Source: Pseudoalteromonas sp. GCY
GTDB lineage: Bacteria; Pseudomonadota; Gammaproteobacteria; Enterobacterales; Alteromonadaceae
Assembly (NCBI RefSeq): GCF_016695175.1
Contig: NZ_CP068023.1
Coordinates: forward strand, 43,501 to 107,500
Length of the DNA: 64,000 nt
Reading direction: 5' to 3'
Part shown: positions 25,105 to 34,256 of the stretch, piece after piece
How the letters are laid out: every line of letters begins with the position of its first letter
Position numbering within the stretch: the stretch's first letter is position 1
The notes under the pieces: model-generated
Seen by the model: only the letters and a program-made list of their open reading frames with translations
What the model was told of the DNA's origin: nothing
Database searches by the model: none
Program-made: the position numbers and the translations under genes

Positions 25105-26631
25105 ATGTCTGTAGAAAAAGCGCGGATCACGCTATGTAACCTAGAAAAGCCTGACTATGATCAGGTTAAATCATTAATGGATGAAGCCTACCCAGATCTC
25201 GGTGGTGCGTGGCCTAGTCATACGATATTTAGGTTGATTGACCAGTTTCCTGAGGGACAGATCGGTGTCAAAGACGGTGATCGTCTCGTCGGTATTGCGC
25301 TTAGTGTTCAAGTTGACTATCAAACCTTTTCTAACCCGCATACCTATGAAGACATCGTTGACGCGCATAGCCGAATTTTTAGTGATAGTAATGCCGATGC
25401 GCTGTACGGGCTGGACGTAGTGATAGCGAAAAGTCATCGTGGTCTACGTCTTGGTCGGCGACTGTATGATGCCCGTAAAGAGCTTTGTCGTCAGTACAAC
25501 TTGCGTGCGATTTTAGCGGGTGGTCGTATTCCGCTTTATAAGCAATTCCGTGGCAGTATGTCGCCAATGGAGTATATAAACAAAGTCGATCACAAAGAAT
25601 TACACGACCCCATTCTAAGCTTCCAACTTGCAAACGACTTCCAAGTAAAGCGACTGCTTAAACAATATCTGCCGGAAGATCAGGACTCCGAAGGCTATGC
25701 GACCCTACTTGAGTGGAATAACATACTATTCGAGCCTACAGATACAGTGATCGAAAGTAAGAAAACCATCGTCAGAGTGGGGGCAGTGCAGTGGCAGATG
25801 CGCCGGGTGGAATCGGTAGAGGAGCTAATGAAGCAGGTTGAGTATTTTGTGGACACGGTCTCGGATTACCAAAGTGACTTTATCCTTTTCCCTGAGTTTT
25901 TTAACGCGCCACTAATGGGTCTCGGAAGCTATAGAAATCAGACCGAAGCTATTCGTGCGTTGGCGACGTATACCGAGCAGTTTAGAGCCGCTATGTCGCA
26001 AATGGCGATTGAGTACAATGCCAATATTATCACGGGCTCTATGCCGCTACTTGAGGGCGACAAGCTCTATAACGTCAGTTACTTATGTCATCGCTCCGGC
26101 AAAGTGGATGAACAACGTAAAATTCATATCACCCCTCACGAAGACTACGATTGGGTTATCAAAGGCGGTGATAAAATTGAAGTGTTCGATACGGATGCTG
26201 GTCGGGTAGGGATCCAAGTATGCTACGACGTGGAGTTTCCAGAGTTATCGCGGATCATGGCTGAAAAAGGGCTGGATATTTTGTTTGTACCATTTTGGAC
26301 TGACACGAAAAACAGTTATTTAAGGGTGAGGCACTGTGCGCAAGCTCGTGCGGTTGAAAACGAATGCTACGTGGTTATCGCAGGAAGCGTTGGCAACTTG
26401 CCACAGGTAGAAAGCCTAGATGTGCAGTACGCACAGTCGGCGGTGTTGACGCCATCGGACTTTGCTTTTCCTCATGATGCCGCGCTCAACGAAGCAACAC
26501 CAAATACGGAAATGCTGTTATTTAGTGACTTAGACTTAGATAAACTCAAAATATTGCATAGTGAAGGAACGGTGCGTAATTTACGAGACCGAAGAAAAGA
26601 CCTGTATTCTGTGGAGTTGAAACAAAAATAG
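25105..26631 (+). CDS. Bifunctional GNAT acetyltransferase / carbon-nitrogen hydrolase
   Basis: The 508-residue protein has two parts. Residues 1-200 are a GNAT domain with an acetyl-CoA pyrophosphate loop (RGLRLGRRLYDAR). Residues 225-500 are a nitrilase-fold amidohydrolase with the catalytic triad Glu in FPEFFNAP (about 264), Lys in KIHITPHEDYDW (about 337) and Cys373 in VCYDVEFPE. This two-domain order is a known family in marine gammaproteobacteria. It is expected to transfer an acetyl group and hydrolyse an amide in related substrates; both substrates are unknown. GGAG upstream supports ATG 25105. The SMR exporter gene starts one base after its stop. Confidence 0.9.
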   Translation: MSVEKARITLCNLEKPDYDQVKSLMDEAYPDLGGAWPSHTIFRLIDQFPEGQIGVKDGDRLVGIALSVQVDYQTFSNPHTYEDIVDAHSRIFSDSNADALYGLDVVIAKSHRGLRLGRRLYDARKELCRQYNLRAILAGGRIPLYKQFRGSMSPMEYINKVDHKELHDPILSFQLANDFQVKRLLKQYLPEDQDSEGYATLLEWNNILFEPTDTVIESKKTIVRVGAVQWQMRRVESVEELMKQVEYFVDTVSDYQSDFILFPEFFNAPLMGLGSYRNQTEAIRALATYTEQFRAAMSQMAIEYNANIITGSMPLLEGDKLYNVSYLCHRSGKVDEQRKIHITPHEDYDWVIKGGDKIEVFDTDAGRVGIQVCYDVEFPELSRIMAEKGLDILFVPFWTDTKNSYLRVRHCAQARAVENECYVVIAGSVGNLPQVESLDVQYAQSAVLTPSDFAFPHDAALNEATPNTEMLLFSDLDLDKLKILHSEGTVRNLRDRRKDLYSVELKQK

Positions 26632-26632
26632 T

Positions 26633-26947
26633 ATGGCGTGGGTTTATTTAATTATGGCTGGCCTGTTTGAAATAGGTTGGCCCGTTGGTCTGAAAATGGC
26701 TCAACAAGCCGATACTCGTTGGTTAGGCATAGTGATAGCCGTTGGTTTTATGGCCTTGAGCGGCTGGATGTTATGGCTGGCGCAAAAGCAAATTCCACTG
26801 GGTACCTCGTATGCTGTGTGGACGGGTATTGGCGCGGCAGGCACATTCTTGGTGGGTATCTTTTTCTACGGTGACCCAAGTAGTTTTATGCGCTACTTGG
26901 GCGTGTTACTTATCATCAGTGGGGTTGTGGTACTTAAGTTAGCATAA
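26633..26947 (+). CDS. SMR-family guanidinium-type exporter (SugE/Gdx-like)
   Basis: The 104-residue protein has four transmembrane helices. Glu13 in the first helix (GLFEIGWPVGLK) is the conserved coupling residue, and the segment TSYAVWTGIGAAGTFLVGI matches the SugE/Gdx subtype rather than EmrE. Gdx proteins export guanidinium by proton exchange. It starts one base after the GNAT-nitrilase gene, so the two are translationally linked, which suggests the enzyme and exporter deal with one nitrogen-rich compound. It may form a homodimer. The 3' end overlaps the EamA gene by 14 bases. Confidence 0.88.
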   Translation: MAWVYLIMAGLFEIGWPVGLKMAQQADTRWLGIVIAVGFMALSGWMLWLAQKQIPLGTSYAVWTGIGAAGTFLVGIFFYGDPSSFMRYLGVLLIISGVVVLKLA

Positions 26948-27803
26948 CCAAAATAGCCGCGACGGCGATGAGTAAGAGTCCCATTGAGTCGCGCTTCTTT
27001 ACTGGTGCTTTGAGCCATAAGAATGAGATAAGTAAAGTGAAAAACACTTCGATTTGGCCGAGTGTTTTCACGTAGGCTACATGCTCAAGGCTCATTGCGC
27101 TAAACCAACCTATAGAACCTATGCAACTGCTAACACTAATGGCCAGCGTCAGTTTGCGGCGTTGCCACAGTGCGCGCCAAGAGTGTGGCTCGCGCATCGT
27201 CAAATACATACTCAACATTACAGTTTGGCAAACCAGCACTAACAATAACACCCAGGCTGCACTGTGGGGGAAAGGTAGGCCCGATGCGATACTGGCTTCA
27301 CGCACCCAAAGAGAAGTAAGCGCAAAGCTTGTTCCACAGGCAAGTCCCACTAGTGCAGTTTTACCATTGAAAGCACGCAGGCTAAACCCACTCAATAACA
27401 ACACCGCGATGGCGCCGATAAAGACACCAAACCAACCGAGTAAAGTTAAGCTTGAGCCAAAAAAGAGTACGCCCAAAATTGCCGCCACGAGAGCCTCACT
27501 CTTCGCAAGTCCAGCGCCTATGGCGTAATTATTTTGCTTAAATAGCACCACCATTAATCCTGTCGCGATGATTTGCATGACACTGGCACCCAGCACAAAG
27601 GCTAAAAAGTCATCGTTAATGACGAGCGATTCTGCAGGGGCGATCTGATAAAGACTCCAAAGATATAGCCCCGCAAGTGGGCTGGCTAAAATAAATCTTG
27701 CGAGGGTAACGCTGGCTGTGGAGGCGCTTTCACTCAATTTGCTTTGAAAAGCATTTCGCCAAGCCTGAGAAAAAGCCGCTAGCAAAGTGAACAAAATCCA
27801 CAT
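26934..27803 (-). CDS. EamA/DMT family transporter
   Basis: The 289-residue protein has about ten hydrophobic helices in two five-helix halves. The first half opens MWILFTLLAAFSQAWRNAFQSKLS, and the second has SSCIGSIGWFSAMSLEHVAYVKTLGQIEVFFTLL, both usual in EamA exporters. The substrate is unknown. It is convergent with the SMR gene, overlapping by 14 bases. It is divergent from the MAPEG gene, though 303 bases separate them. Confidence 0.85.
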   Translation of the reverse strand: MWILFTLLAAFSQAWRNAFQSKLSESASTASVTLARFILASPLAGLYLWSLYQIAPAESLVINDDFLAFVLGASVMQIIATGLMVVLFKQNNYAIGAGLAKSEALVAAILGVLFFGSSLTLLGWFGVFIGAIAVLLLSGFSLRAFNGKTALVGLACGTSFALTSLWVREASIASGLPFPHSAAWVLLLVLVCQTVMLSMYLTMREPHSWRALWQRRKLTLAISVSSCIGSIGWFSAMSLEHVAYVKTLGQIEVFFTLLISFLWLKAPVKKRDSMGLLLIAVAAILVMLT

Positions 27804-28106
27804 GAAAGGTGACTCTACAATGCTCGAATGTGTATCAGCATACCGGATAGGAGCGGGTCTGAATAAATGAATTATCGTGATAGTGAAAATAATTCAATGT
27901 GTATCAAGGTGCTAGGGAGCAACTCTTGTGGTTGGCGTACTGCGACAATTTGCCACATGTTCAATTTTCAGTATCACGATATGATTAACGTCGATGCTAC
28001 AAGATTGGGCCATAGGTTAGGGTATTACGTATTCACTTATGGCTTTTCTTTTTAACGCTATTCTGCTCTACTGAGTTGAATAATCAAAAGGTTGAAGGAG
28101 TATCTT
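27804..28106. other. Intergenic region with a widely spaced perfect inverted repeat
   Basis: This 303-base gap between the divergent EamA gene and MAPEG gene contains the arms TATCGTGATA (27873-27882) and TATCACGATA (27972-27981), exact complements separated by 89 bases. A 62-codon frame spans both arms but has no ribosome-binding site and atypical composition, so I do not call it. The region should hold promoters for both neighbours. Confidence 0.4.
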
Positions 28107-28493
28107 GTGGGTATACTAATCATCTGTGCAATTCTTGCTATCTTACTGCCTTATTTTGCCAAAATTCCTGTGGCAGTGGCAATGAACAAAGAAGGGGGCT
28201 ATGACAACAAGCACCCGCGTGAACAACAAAAGAAACTAACTGGGCTGGGGGCAAGAGCACTGGCCGCACATCAAAACTGTTTTGAGTCATTAGCCGTGTT
28301 TGCTGTCGCCTTGGCCGTTGCGTTTGGCACCCAAACCTACACTCCTCTAGTCGAATGGCTAGCCATAGGCCATATTGTCGCTCGAGCATTATATTGTGTG
28401 CTGTATTGGGCGAATATTGACGTGCTGCGCTCCATCGTATGGGCGCTAGGACTCGGCTGTGCTATCGCCATTACTGTGGTGTGTGGTTTATAG
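28107..28493 (+). CDS. MAPEG family membrane protein
   Basis: The 128-residue protein has four membrane segments and the MAPEG pattern: GYDNKHPREQQKKLTGLGARALAAHQNCFESLAVFAVALAVA, including the conserved ENxxE-like 'HQNCFESLA' helix. MAPEG proteins are glutathione or eicosanoid-linked enzymes in eukaryotes; bacterial ones have unknown activity. The start is GTG at 28107, chosen because AAGGAG lies at 28095-28100, seven bases upstream; the TTG at 28092 has no such signal. It is transcribed alone. Confidence 0.85.
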   Translation: MGILIICAILAILLPYFAKIPVAVAMNKEGGYDNKHPREQQKKLTGLGARALAAHQNCFESLAVFAVALAVAFGTQTYTPLVEWLAIGHIVARALYCVLYWANIDVLRSIVWALGLGCAIAITVVCGL

Positions 28494-28516
28494 TCGTCCT
28501 TTGCGTGACTCTACAT

Positions 28517-29209
28517 TCAGGTCAATTGAATTAACTCTGCTGAAATCTCTTTCACTTCAGCAGAGTTAACCTCCAACTGTGCCAATGCTAAGTTTGCGAT
28601 ACGCACTCGATATAAATCGATCACTCGATAACCACAGTGATGTGCCATTCTTCTTATCTGGCGATTGAGGCCTTGGCGTAACACTATTCTAAAGCGGTCA
28701 TGTGCGATTTGCTCAACGGTACAGGGGAGTGTCATTTGGCCCTTCACAGGCACGCCTGCTGCCATTTTAAGGCAAAAACCTGGGTCCAGAGGCTTGTCGA
28801 CTTGCACCTCATATTCTTTCTCTTGATGATGGTCAGGGTGGATTAACTGCTGACACAGTGCCCCATCATTGGTGAGTAGTAGTAAGCCTCGACTGTCTTT
28901 GTCTAGCCGACCTATCGGATACACACGACACGATTCTGGTAGCACATGGTAGATACTGGCAGGGTCATTTGGATTCACTTTGCAGTCTATACCAACAGGT
29001 TTATGGTAAACAAAGAGTCTTCTCGCTTGCGGCGGCGCGACCGATTCACCCTCGACCATAATGCAATCGGTCAAATTGATGTGATCTATGTGATTGGCTA
29101 AGCGACCATTTACGGTCACTCTTGCGGTATCAATTAAGCGAGACGCTTGTCGCCTAGAGCAAACACCGCAGTGGCTGAGATATTTAGCCAACCGCATCGG
29201 ATAGGACAT
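28517..29209 (-). CDS. 23S rRNA pseudouridine synthase, RluF/RsuA type
   Basis: The protein of about 230 residues has an S4 RNA-binding domain (residues 4-60, RLAKYLSHCGVCSRRQASRLI) and the RsuA/RluB/E/F catalytic domain with the aspartate in GRLDKDSRGLLLLT. The C-terminal 'RQIRRMAHHCG' is the usual motif III. The sequence around 'FVYHKPVGIDCKVNP' resembles RluF, which modifies 23S rRNA uridine 2604. The start at ATG 29209 lacks a clear Shine-Dalgarno sequence; 29197 is possible, and the frame is open to 29281. The 5' region is close to the start of the divergent DUF6482 gene at 29294. Confidence 0.82.
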   Translation of the reverse strand: MSYPMRLAKYLSHCGVCSRRQASRLIDTARVTVNGRLANHIDHINLTDCIMVEGESVAPPQARRLFVYHKPVGIDCKVNPNDPASIYHVLPESCRVYPIGRLDKDSRGLLLLTNDGALCQQLIHPDHHQEKEYEVQVDKPLDPGFCLKMAAGVPVKGQMTLPCTVEQIAHDRFRIVLRQGLNRQIRRMAHHCGYRVIDLYRVRIANLALAQLEVNSAEVKEISAELIQLT

Positions 29210-29293
29210 AGAGACATTCACATGATCAAAAAGAGATAACAGCGCGTATTGTAGGGCAACAGACTGTTTGGATCTATACATGGGGGAATATCA

Positions 29294-29599
29294 ATGGCCA
29301 TTGCGTTTTCAAAGTTAAAACAGCATCAACCGCTGCAAAAGGTAATAGTGCATTCCATTGATTTAGCGCTTTATCAAGTCAGCGTGCTTATTAATAACGT
29401 GGAATATTATGTCACGGAAGAAAATGGCGAGTTTTTAAAAGCACATAACCCGCTGCAAATTCAAAAACGCCTGCTTGATATTAGCTACATGGAAATGGTG
29501 ATTAGGCATCAAAGCGCTTATGACGAGATGGTAGGGCACCCAGTATCAGCCGATGACAATACATTGGAAGTGCCCTTTGGTCGTAATAACCTGTTTTAA
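29294..29599 (+). CDS. DUF6482 family small protein
   Basis: The 101-residue protein has no signal peptide. Its strands VIVHSIDLALYQVSVLINNVEYYVTEENGEFL followed by PLQIQKRLLDISYMEMVIRHQSAYDEMVG match the DUF6482 pattern as I recall it. The family is of unknown function in gammaproteobacteria. The gene starts 84 bases from the pseudouridine synthase start in the divergent direction and its stop is 3 bases from the convergent reductase gene. Confidence 0.65.
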   Translation: MAIAFSKLKQHQPLQKVIVHSIDLALYQVSVLINNVEYYVTEENGEFLKAHNPLQIQKRLLDISYMEMVIRHQSAYDEMVGHPVSADDNTLEVPFGRNNLF

Positions 29600-29602
29600 G
29601 CG

Positions 29603-30472
29603 TTATCTGTGTTTCGTGAGTACTTCACTCACCGCGGTTGCAAAATCGCGTTGGTGAGCGATCCCCATGTTAATCAATCTGGTGTCTTTTAGGGCACAAT
29701 TTTGTGGTCTTGTGGCATCGTCACTCGGTTGGCTCAGCGGCACGAGATCTTGCGTCGGTAGCCGCAAAGCCTGCGCCATGACCTGCGCCATTTCATACTT
29801 AGTTAATGCTTGATTGCCACTGATATGAATAATCCCACCAAGGCTAGGCTGTGCGATAACATCTTTGAGCGTTAGCGCAATATCATTAACATGGGTGGGG
29901 TAGCGAATGGCCCAATGATCGTGACTTGAAGCGGGGTTGGCTAACAGCTGTTTTGCAATAACGGTTACCGCAGATTCTTCCAGCGTTTTTACCTCGCCGT
30001 ATAAAACTGGCACTCGTACTATGGTGTGTAATGCGCTGTCTGCCAGTATGGCACGCTCCGCAGCTTGCTTGGTTTGGCCGTAGAAGTTCACAGGATTAGT
30101 GATATCTGTTTCAACATAAGGTGCTGAGGTGCCGTCAAACACATAGTCAGTACTAATAAAGAAAAATCGAATATCTCTTTCTCGGCAGGCTTGGGCTAAG
30201 AACTCGGTTGCTGCAACATTGAGCGCAAGCGTCGCTGCTTGATCTCGCTCACATTGCTCTGGCCTGCGCTCTGCTGCTGCGTGAATAAGTATCTCTGGGC
30301 TGTGATTATCTAAGAAATCTAAAACCGAACTGTGGTCAGCCAAGTCAAGTTTGTGAAGTGGCGCGGCTGCTCGGCTAAAGCCACATCCTAAAATCTCGTG
30401 GGTACTACTTAGCTCTTGGCAAAGTGCGCGGCCCAATAAGCCCGTTGCACCAGTGATCATGACTTTAGACAT
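29603..30472 (-). CDS. RmlD-like SDR-family NAD(P)-dependent reductase
   Basis: The 289-residue protein has the NAD-binding loop GATGLLG (near residue 8) and the substrate domain of dTDP-4-dehydrorhamnose reductases, with STDYVFDG and FYGQTKQAAE (YxxxK). The stretch AAAERRPEQCE is like the methionine adenosyltransferase beta subunit class. The real substrate is not known, and no other rhamnose genes lie nearby. The ATG at 30472 has AAGGA upstream; the ATG at 30484 overlaps that element and is rejected. It could be a sugar-nucleotide reductase. Confidence 0.82.
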   Translation of the reverse strand: MSKVMITGATGLLGRALCQELSSTHEILGCGFSRAAAPLHKLDLADHSSVLDFLDNHSPEILIHAAAERRPEQCERDQAATLALNVAATEFLAQACRERDIRFFFISTDYVFDGTSAPYVETDITNPVNFYGQTKQAAERAILADSALHTIVRVPVLYGEVKTLEESAVTVIAKQLLANPASSHDHWAIRYPTHVNDIALTLKDVIAQPSLGGIIHISGNQALTKYEMAQVMAQALRLPTQDLVPLSQPSDDATRPQNCALKDTRLINMGIAHQRDFATAVSEVLTKHR

Positions 30473-30586
30473 AGAAAACAGCATCCTTTTTTAAAAGAGC
30501 CAGTACAGTAGCAAAGTCGGAAGAAAAACTACAGATTTGTATCAGATTACGCTAAGGTTGAGATAAGGCTAAAAAAGGGACAAAAA

Positions 30587-31927
30587 ATGAAAAAAAATAT
30601 TTTGCTAGCTGGTTTGTTTACGTTGAGTGTGCAAGTGAATGCGACCCAAATATTTGCGAAAAATAGTGATTGTGTCATTGATGAAAGTAAAGCGCCCATT
30701 GAAATATACAAGCAAAGCTCAAAGTCAATGCGTTTGTTGGGGGGACAAGAGGCGAGTAATGGTGAGTTATCGGATGTTGTCACTGTGCTGTTTGACAATG
30801 TTAGATTGTCACTATTTGACGCATTATCTGAAGAAGCTAAAGCATTTGAGAAAGGTATAATTATTAAAAATGCTTCATTTAAAAGAACGGCTGATGGGTG
30901 GTCGAAAAGAGCTGTTGTATCCGGGAAAGTTGTAGCTCAGCCCGTTTTATCTTGCCATTATACTGAAGTACTTACAGCAAAAAACACTGAGCTGATATCT
31001 GGTGCTGTTTTTTCATCCAAACCAACGACCCATTCAATTACTTATAACACAACGATTGATCCGAACAAAAGTCGACTCAAGCTAAAGCTAACAGAGGTAC
31101 TTGATACTTCTGTTACTACGGACCAAGTATTTGGTATTAAGCTCGGAGACTCTTTTTCACAAGCGGAAGAAAAAATAGGCCGTTTTACGATGCAATGGCC
31201 TATTAATGAATATCAAAAGTTTGCATTTATTGGTCGCAATAACGTGTTTTTATTTGAACATGATAAGCTCGTCGGGTACCAATATGCATTCAATCTTCTT
31301 CCTATCAGTCTTGCAAATCTAATTGATATTTATGATGTTGCTCTTGCGACACCACTAAGTCACCAGCAAACTCAAATTGCAAACCGTGACTTGGATGAGA
31401 TGACGGTTTCTGCACTTAAAGAAAAGTTTCCTGACATTAAGTTTTTTGTCGAGGGTAGATATACTACCGATCCGAAGACCAAATTATCTGCCCTAACCAT
31501 AGGCAAAACAGAGATTGCGAAACCAATCGCTCCTGCATGCTGGAGTGGTCAAGAAGACATCGGAGCTTTTATTACAAAGCATCAGGGTGGCTTAATGCAA
31601 TGGCGTGGCATAGATAAACAAACGCTATTTTACACTGGGTGTAATCAGTTAATTGAACAAAGCCAATTTGGCCGAGTGATAGGAGTTAAGCTGCTAGAGA
31701 GTTGGTCGTTAAGTAATGCTAATTTATCTGGATTGACCGTGATATCGAATGTACTTACTCCTTGGCAATTCTATGGGGTGAATTATCTTGACCCTGAAAG
31801 TCGCGCATCTCAAATAGGTTCGATTGAAAATCTATATGGCACGATAGAAGTAGTAAACTCTGATTGGGTTGGCCACTTCAAATCTTATGACGGCCAGCTT
31901 GTTTCTGCTGAGTTTGAGAAGATGTAG
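30587..31927 (+). CDS. Secreted protein of unknown function (446 aa)
   Basis: I do not recognise this protein. It has a signal peptide (MKKNILLAGLFTLSVQVNA) and is predicted to be periplasmic or surface-exposed. The mature part, about 427 residues, has four cysteines (NSDC, LSCH, PACW, TGCN) that could form two disulfides. It contains a segment, 'FGIKLGDSFSQAEEKIGRF' near 181-200, which resembles the repeat seen at the start of small periplasmic binding or stalk domains, and a C-terminal beta-rich region. Base composition is lower in GC than neighbouring genes, which may reflect recent acquisition. AAGGGAC upstream supports ATG 30587. Confidence 0.72.
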   Translation: MKKNILLAGLFTLSVQVNATQIFAKNSDCVIDESKAPIEIYKQSSKSMRLLGGQEASNGELSDVVTVLFDNVRLSLFDALSEEAKAFEKGIIIKNASFKRTADGWSKRAVVSGKVVAQPVLSCHYTEVLTAKNTELISGAVFSSKPTTHSITYNTTIDPNKSRLKLKLTEVLDTSVTTDQVFGIKLGDSFSQAEEKIGRFTMQWPINEYQKFAFIGRNNVFLFEHDKLVGYQYAFNLLPISLANLIDIYDVALATPLSHQQTQIANRDLDEMTVSALKEKFPDIKFFVEGRYTTDPKTKLSALTIGKTEIAKPIAPACWSGQEDIGAFITKHQGGLMQWRGIDKQTLFYTGCNQLIEQSQFGRVIGVKLLESWSLSNANLSGLTVISNVLTPWQFYGVNYLDPESRASQIGSIENLYGTIEVVNSDWVGHFKSYDGQLVSAEFEKM

Positions 31928-31956
31928 AAGCCATTACTCCTACATCTCCAATTCGC

Positions 31957-33468
31957 TTAAGCCGTTTGCTCTGTCAGCGGCTTTTCAGATTGCTTTTCCC
32001 AATGCTTGGTTTTTAGACCAAGTACACCGACAAATACACCAATACCGATAGTAAATAGCGCAATTTGTAGGTATAGATTTGGTAAGTCTTCGATATTATT
32101 AGGATCAAAGCTACCAGCGAGCAGGCCCGAGAAGATATTACCAATTGAGTAAGTGAGTACGAAAACCCCCATCATTTGCCCAGCAAAACGTTTGGGAGAT
32201 AACTTACTTACAGCGCTCAACGCCACTGGGCTTAAGCAAAGTTCACCCACGGTGTGTAGAAAGTAAGTGGTGATCAACCACATTGGTGCTACTTGTAGGC
32301 CTTGGGCAGCATATTGGGAAGCGAAAAACATCACAATAAATCCGCTCGCCATGATGATCAGACCAATCGCACATTTCACGCTATAGGTTGGAGTGATCAT
32401 GCGCTTAGCCAAGTTAATCCAAAGCGCGGCAAAGAAAGGGGATAACACGATAATGAAGAAAGCGTTGGCTGATTGGAACCAAGCGGTTGGAATACTAAAA
32501 CTGCCGACTAATCTGTCTGTGTAATCGCGGGCAAATAGATTAAGCGAAGAGCCAGCTTGTTCAAAACCAGACCAAAAACAAGTGGATGCAACGCAAACCA
32601 AAAAGAGTGCCCACATCCGGCGCTTTTCATCGGCATCAAGATTACCGCCAAAGTAGATATAACCGTAATACAAAAAGAATGTGACAGTAAAAGCAATCGC
32701 AACATATTTTGCGAGCTCTACAGGATTAATCACAAAAACACCTGAAAACGCCGCTGCCGTTATTGCTGCAACAGCCGCAATGACTAAAGCTATCGCACCC
32801 CAAGCTTTAGTACTTTGACTCCCCGTCATTGGGTTAGTTGGCGCATTGCCAACGGTAGCGATGTGTTTGTCTGTTAGGCGATAATTGACTAAACCGATTG
32901 CCATGCCTACCGCGGCTGCACCAAAGGCCCAGTGCCAACCAACGTTTTCCATAAAGTAACCACATACCGCATAGCCGATCACTGACCCTAGGTTGATCCC
33001 CATATAGTAAATCGCGTAGCCGCTGTCACGGCGGTTATCTTCATCGCTATAAAGCTGGCCAACCATAGCGCTAATATTGGGTTTTAATAAACCAGTCCCA
33101 CTGGCAACAAAGATAAGACCAACAAAAAAGGAAAATTGGCTTGGGATGGCAAGAATGATGTGGCCGCACATGATGATAATGCCGCCGTACCAAACTGCAC
33201 GTTGGCCACCCAATAAACGGTCTGCTATCCAGCCTCCCGGTAGACCTAAGAAATAAACCGAACCAGTATAGAGGCCATATATTGCGGCGGCGGAGGCAAC
33301 GGTGAAGCCAAGACCTTCTTGCTGTAAGGTGGCCGTCATGAAAAGTACTAACATGGCACGCATGCCATAATAACTCATTCGTTCCCACATCTCGGTGAGA
33401 AACAAAGTCTGCAGGCCTTTTGGATGACCAAAAAAGCCTGTATCACTTGTTGTGTCCTGTGATGACAT
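31957..33468 (-). CDS. POT/PTR family proton-coupled peptide transporter
   Basis: The 503-residue protein has about fourteen hydrophobic helices. The N-terminal ExxER motif (Glu26, Glu29, Arg30 in TEMWERMSYYGMRA) is the proton-coupling signature of di- and tripeptide transporters, and GxWIADRLLGGQRAVWYGG follows. The long sequence SPVALSAVSKLSPKRFAGQMMG is a second family signature. It should import di- and tripeptides across the inner membrane. It converges with the unknown secreted protein gene, with 29 bases between. The upstream gene on the minus strand is the xerC-linked HAD gene, which is 84 bases away. Confidence 0.93.
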   Translation of the reverse strand: MSSQDTTSDTGFFGHPKGLQTLFLTEMWERMSYYGMRAMLVLFMTATLQQEGLGFTVASAAAIYGLYTGSVYFLGLPGGWIADRLLGGQRAVWYGGIIIMCGHIILAIPSQFSFFVGLIFVASGTGLLKPNISAMVGQLYSDEDNRRDSGYAIYYMGINLGSVIGYAVCGYFMENVGWHWAFGAAAVGMAIGLVNYRLTDKHIATVGNAPTNPMTGSQSTKAWGAIALVIAAVAAITAAAFSGVFVINPVELAKYVAIAFTVTFFLYYGYIYFGGNLDADEKRRMWALFLVCVASTCFWSGFEQAGSSLNLFARDYTDRLVGSFSIPTAWFQSANAFFIIVLSPFFAALWINLAKRMITPTYSVKCAIGLIIMASGFIVMFFASQYAAQGLQVAPMWLITTYFLHTVGELCLSPVALSAVSKLSPKRFAGQMMGVFVLTYSIGNIFSGLLAGSFDPNNIEDLPNLYLQIALFTIGIGVFVGVLGLKTKHWEKQSEKPLTEQTA

Positions 33469-33552
33469 ATTTCACTTCCATTATTATCGTTTTTTGGAAG
33501 TCAATATTAGTACGTTATTCAAGCACCGAATGCAACCGCATGAAAGGAAACA

Positions 33553-34254
33553 TTACATCATCTTTTTTAACATTTGTATGTCATCGATTTCCACATTGGG
33601 CAATCCTTTGTACTGGTATGGCGCAAAGTGATTGCGAAGCCAAACACTAGGGCAGCCGGCACGGTGTGCTCCTTGCACATCGGTATCTAAGCTATCGCCA
33701 ACATGCAGAAGTTGATGTGGTGCAAGGTTAAAATGCTGGCAGGCAAGCTGGTAAAGTTCAGGATGAGGCTTGGCGCGGCCATCAATACCAGCGCGAAGTA
33801 CTAAGTCAAAACTGTCTCTAAGGTTAAACTTCTCGACCTCGACATTGCCATTGGTAATAGCAATGATGTGATACTGCCGGCGCAACTGAGCAAGTAGACG
33901 GATGACAGCGTCGCTGACCGTAATATTACTGCGGGCATCGGCAAAGGCTTGATAAGCGTGTAGCGCGTGCTGTTTACTTGTTGCGGTATCAAACCCCAAT
34001 GCAGTGAAGCCCCACTCAAGTGCCACTTGACGCCACTTTGTCACATCTTCTGCAAGCGCACTGTTTTGTTTGAGCGCTTCGTTTCGACATTGAGACCAGA
34101 ATGATCCCCCTTTCGCTTGCCACTCGGGAATAGCATTCAGGTGCGCTGTCATAGCGTTAACAGCCGCAATGATAACAGGCCTGTTGTCGTATAGCGTATC
34201 GTCTAAATCAAAACTGATGGCGGCAATGTCTGAAATGGGCTTATTGAATCGCAT
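33553..34254 (-). CDS. yigB: HAD-IA family hydrolase (YigB-like phosphatase)
   Basis: The 233-residue protein has the HAD motif DLDDTLYDN (Asp16 nucleophile, Asp18 acid/base), a threonine in IIAITNGN, Lys in GRAKPHPELY and the GDSLDTD motif at the end. It is a C1-cap type. In E. coli the gene next to xerC is yigB, a phosphatase of the riboflavin pathway (5-amino-6-(5-phosphoribitylamino)uracil). Position (next to xerC) and size match. The stop of xerC and this start are two bases apart, so the genes are coupled. Confidence 0.88.
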   Translation of the reverse strand: MRFNKPISDIAAISFDLDDTLYDNRPVIIAAVNAMTAHLNAIPEWQAKGGSFWSQCRNEALKQNSALAEDVTKWRQVALEWGFTALGFDTATSKQHALHAYQAFADARSNITVSDAVIRLLAQLRRQYHIIAITNGNVEVEKFNLRDSFDLVLRAGIDGRAKPHPELYQLACQHFNLAPHQLLHVGDSLDTDVQGAHRAGCPSVWLRNHFAPYQYKGLPNVEIDDIQMLKKMM

Positions 34255-34256
34255 TG

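Noticed and set aside
27867..28055. A 62-codon frame upstream of the MAPEG gene
   Set aside because: It has no ribosome-binding site, unusual composition and spans the inverted-repeat region.
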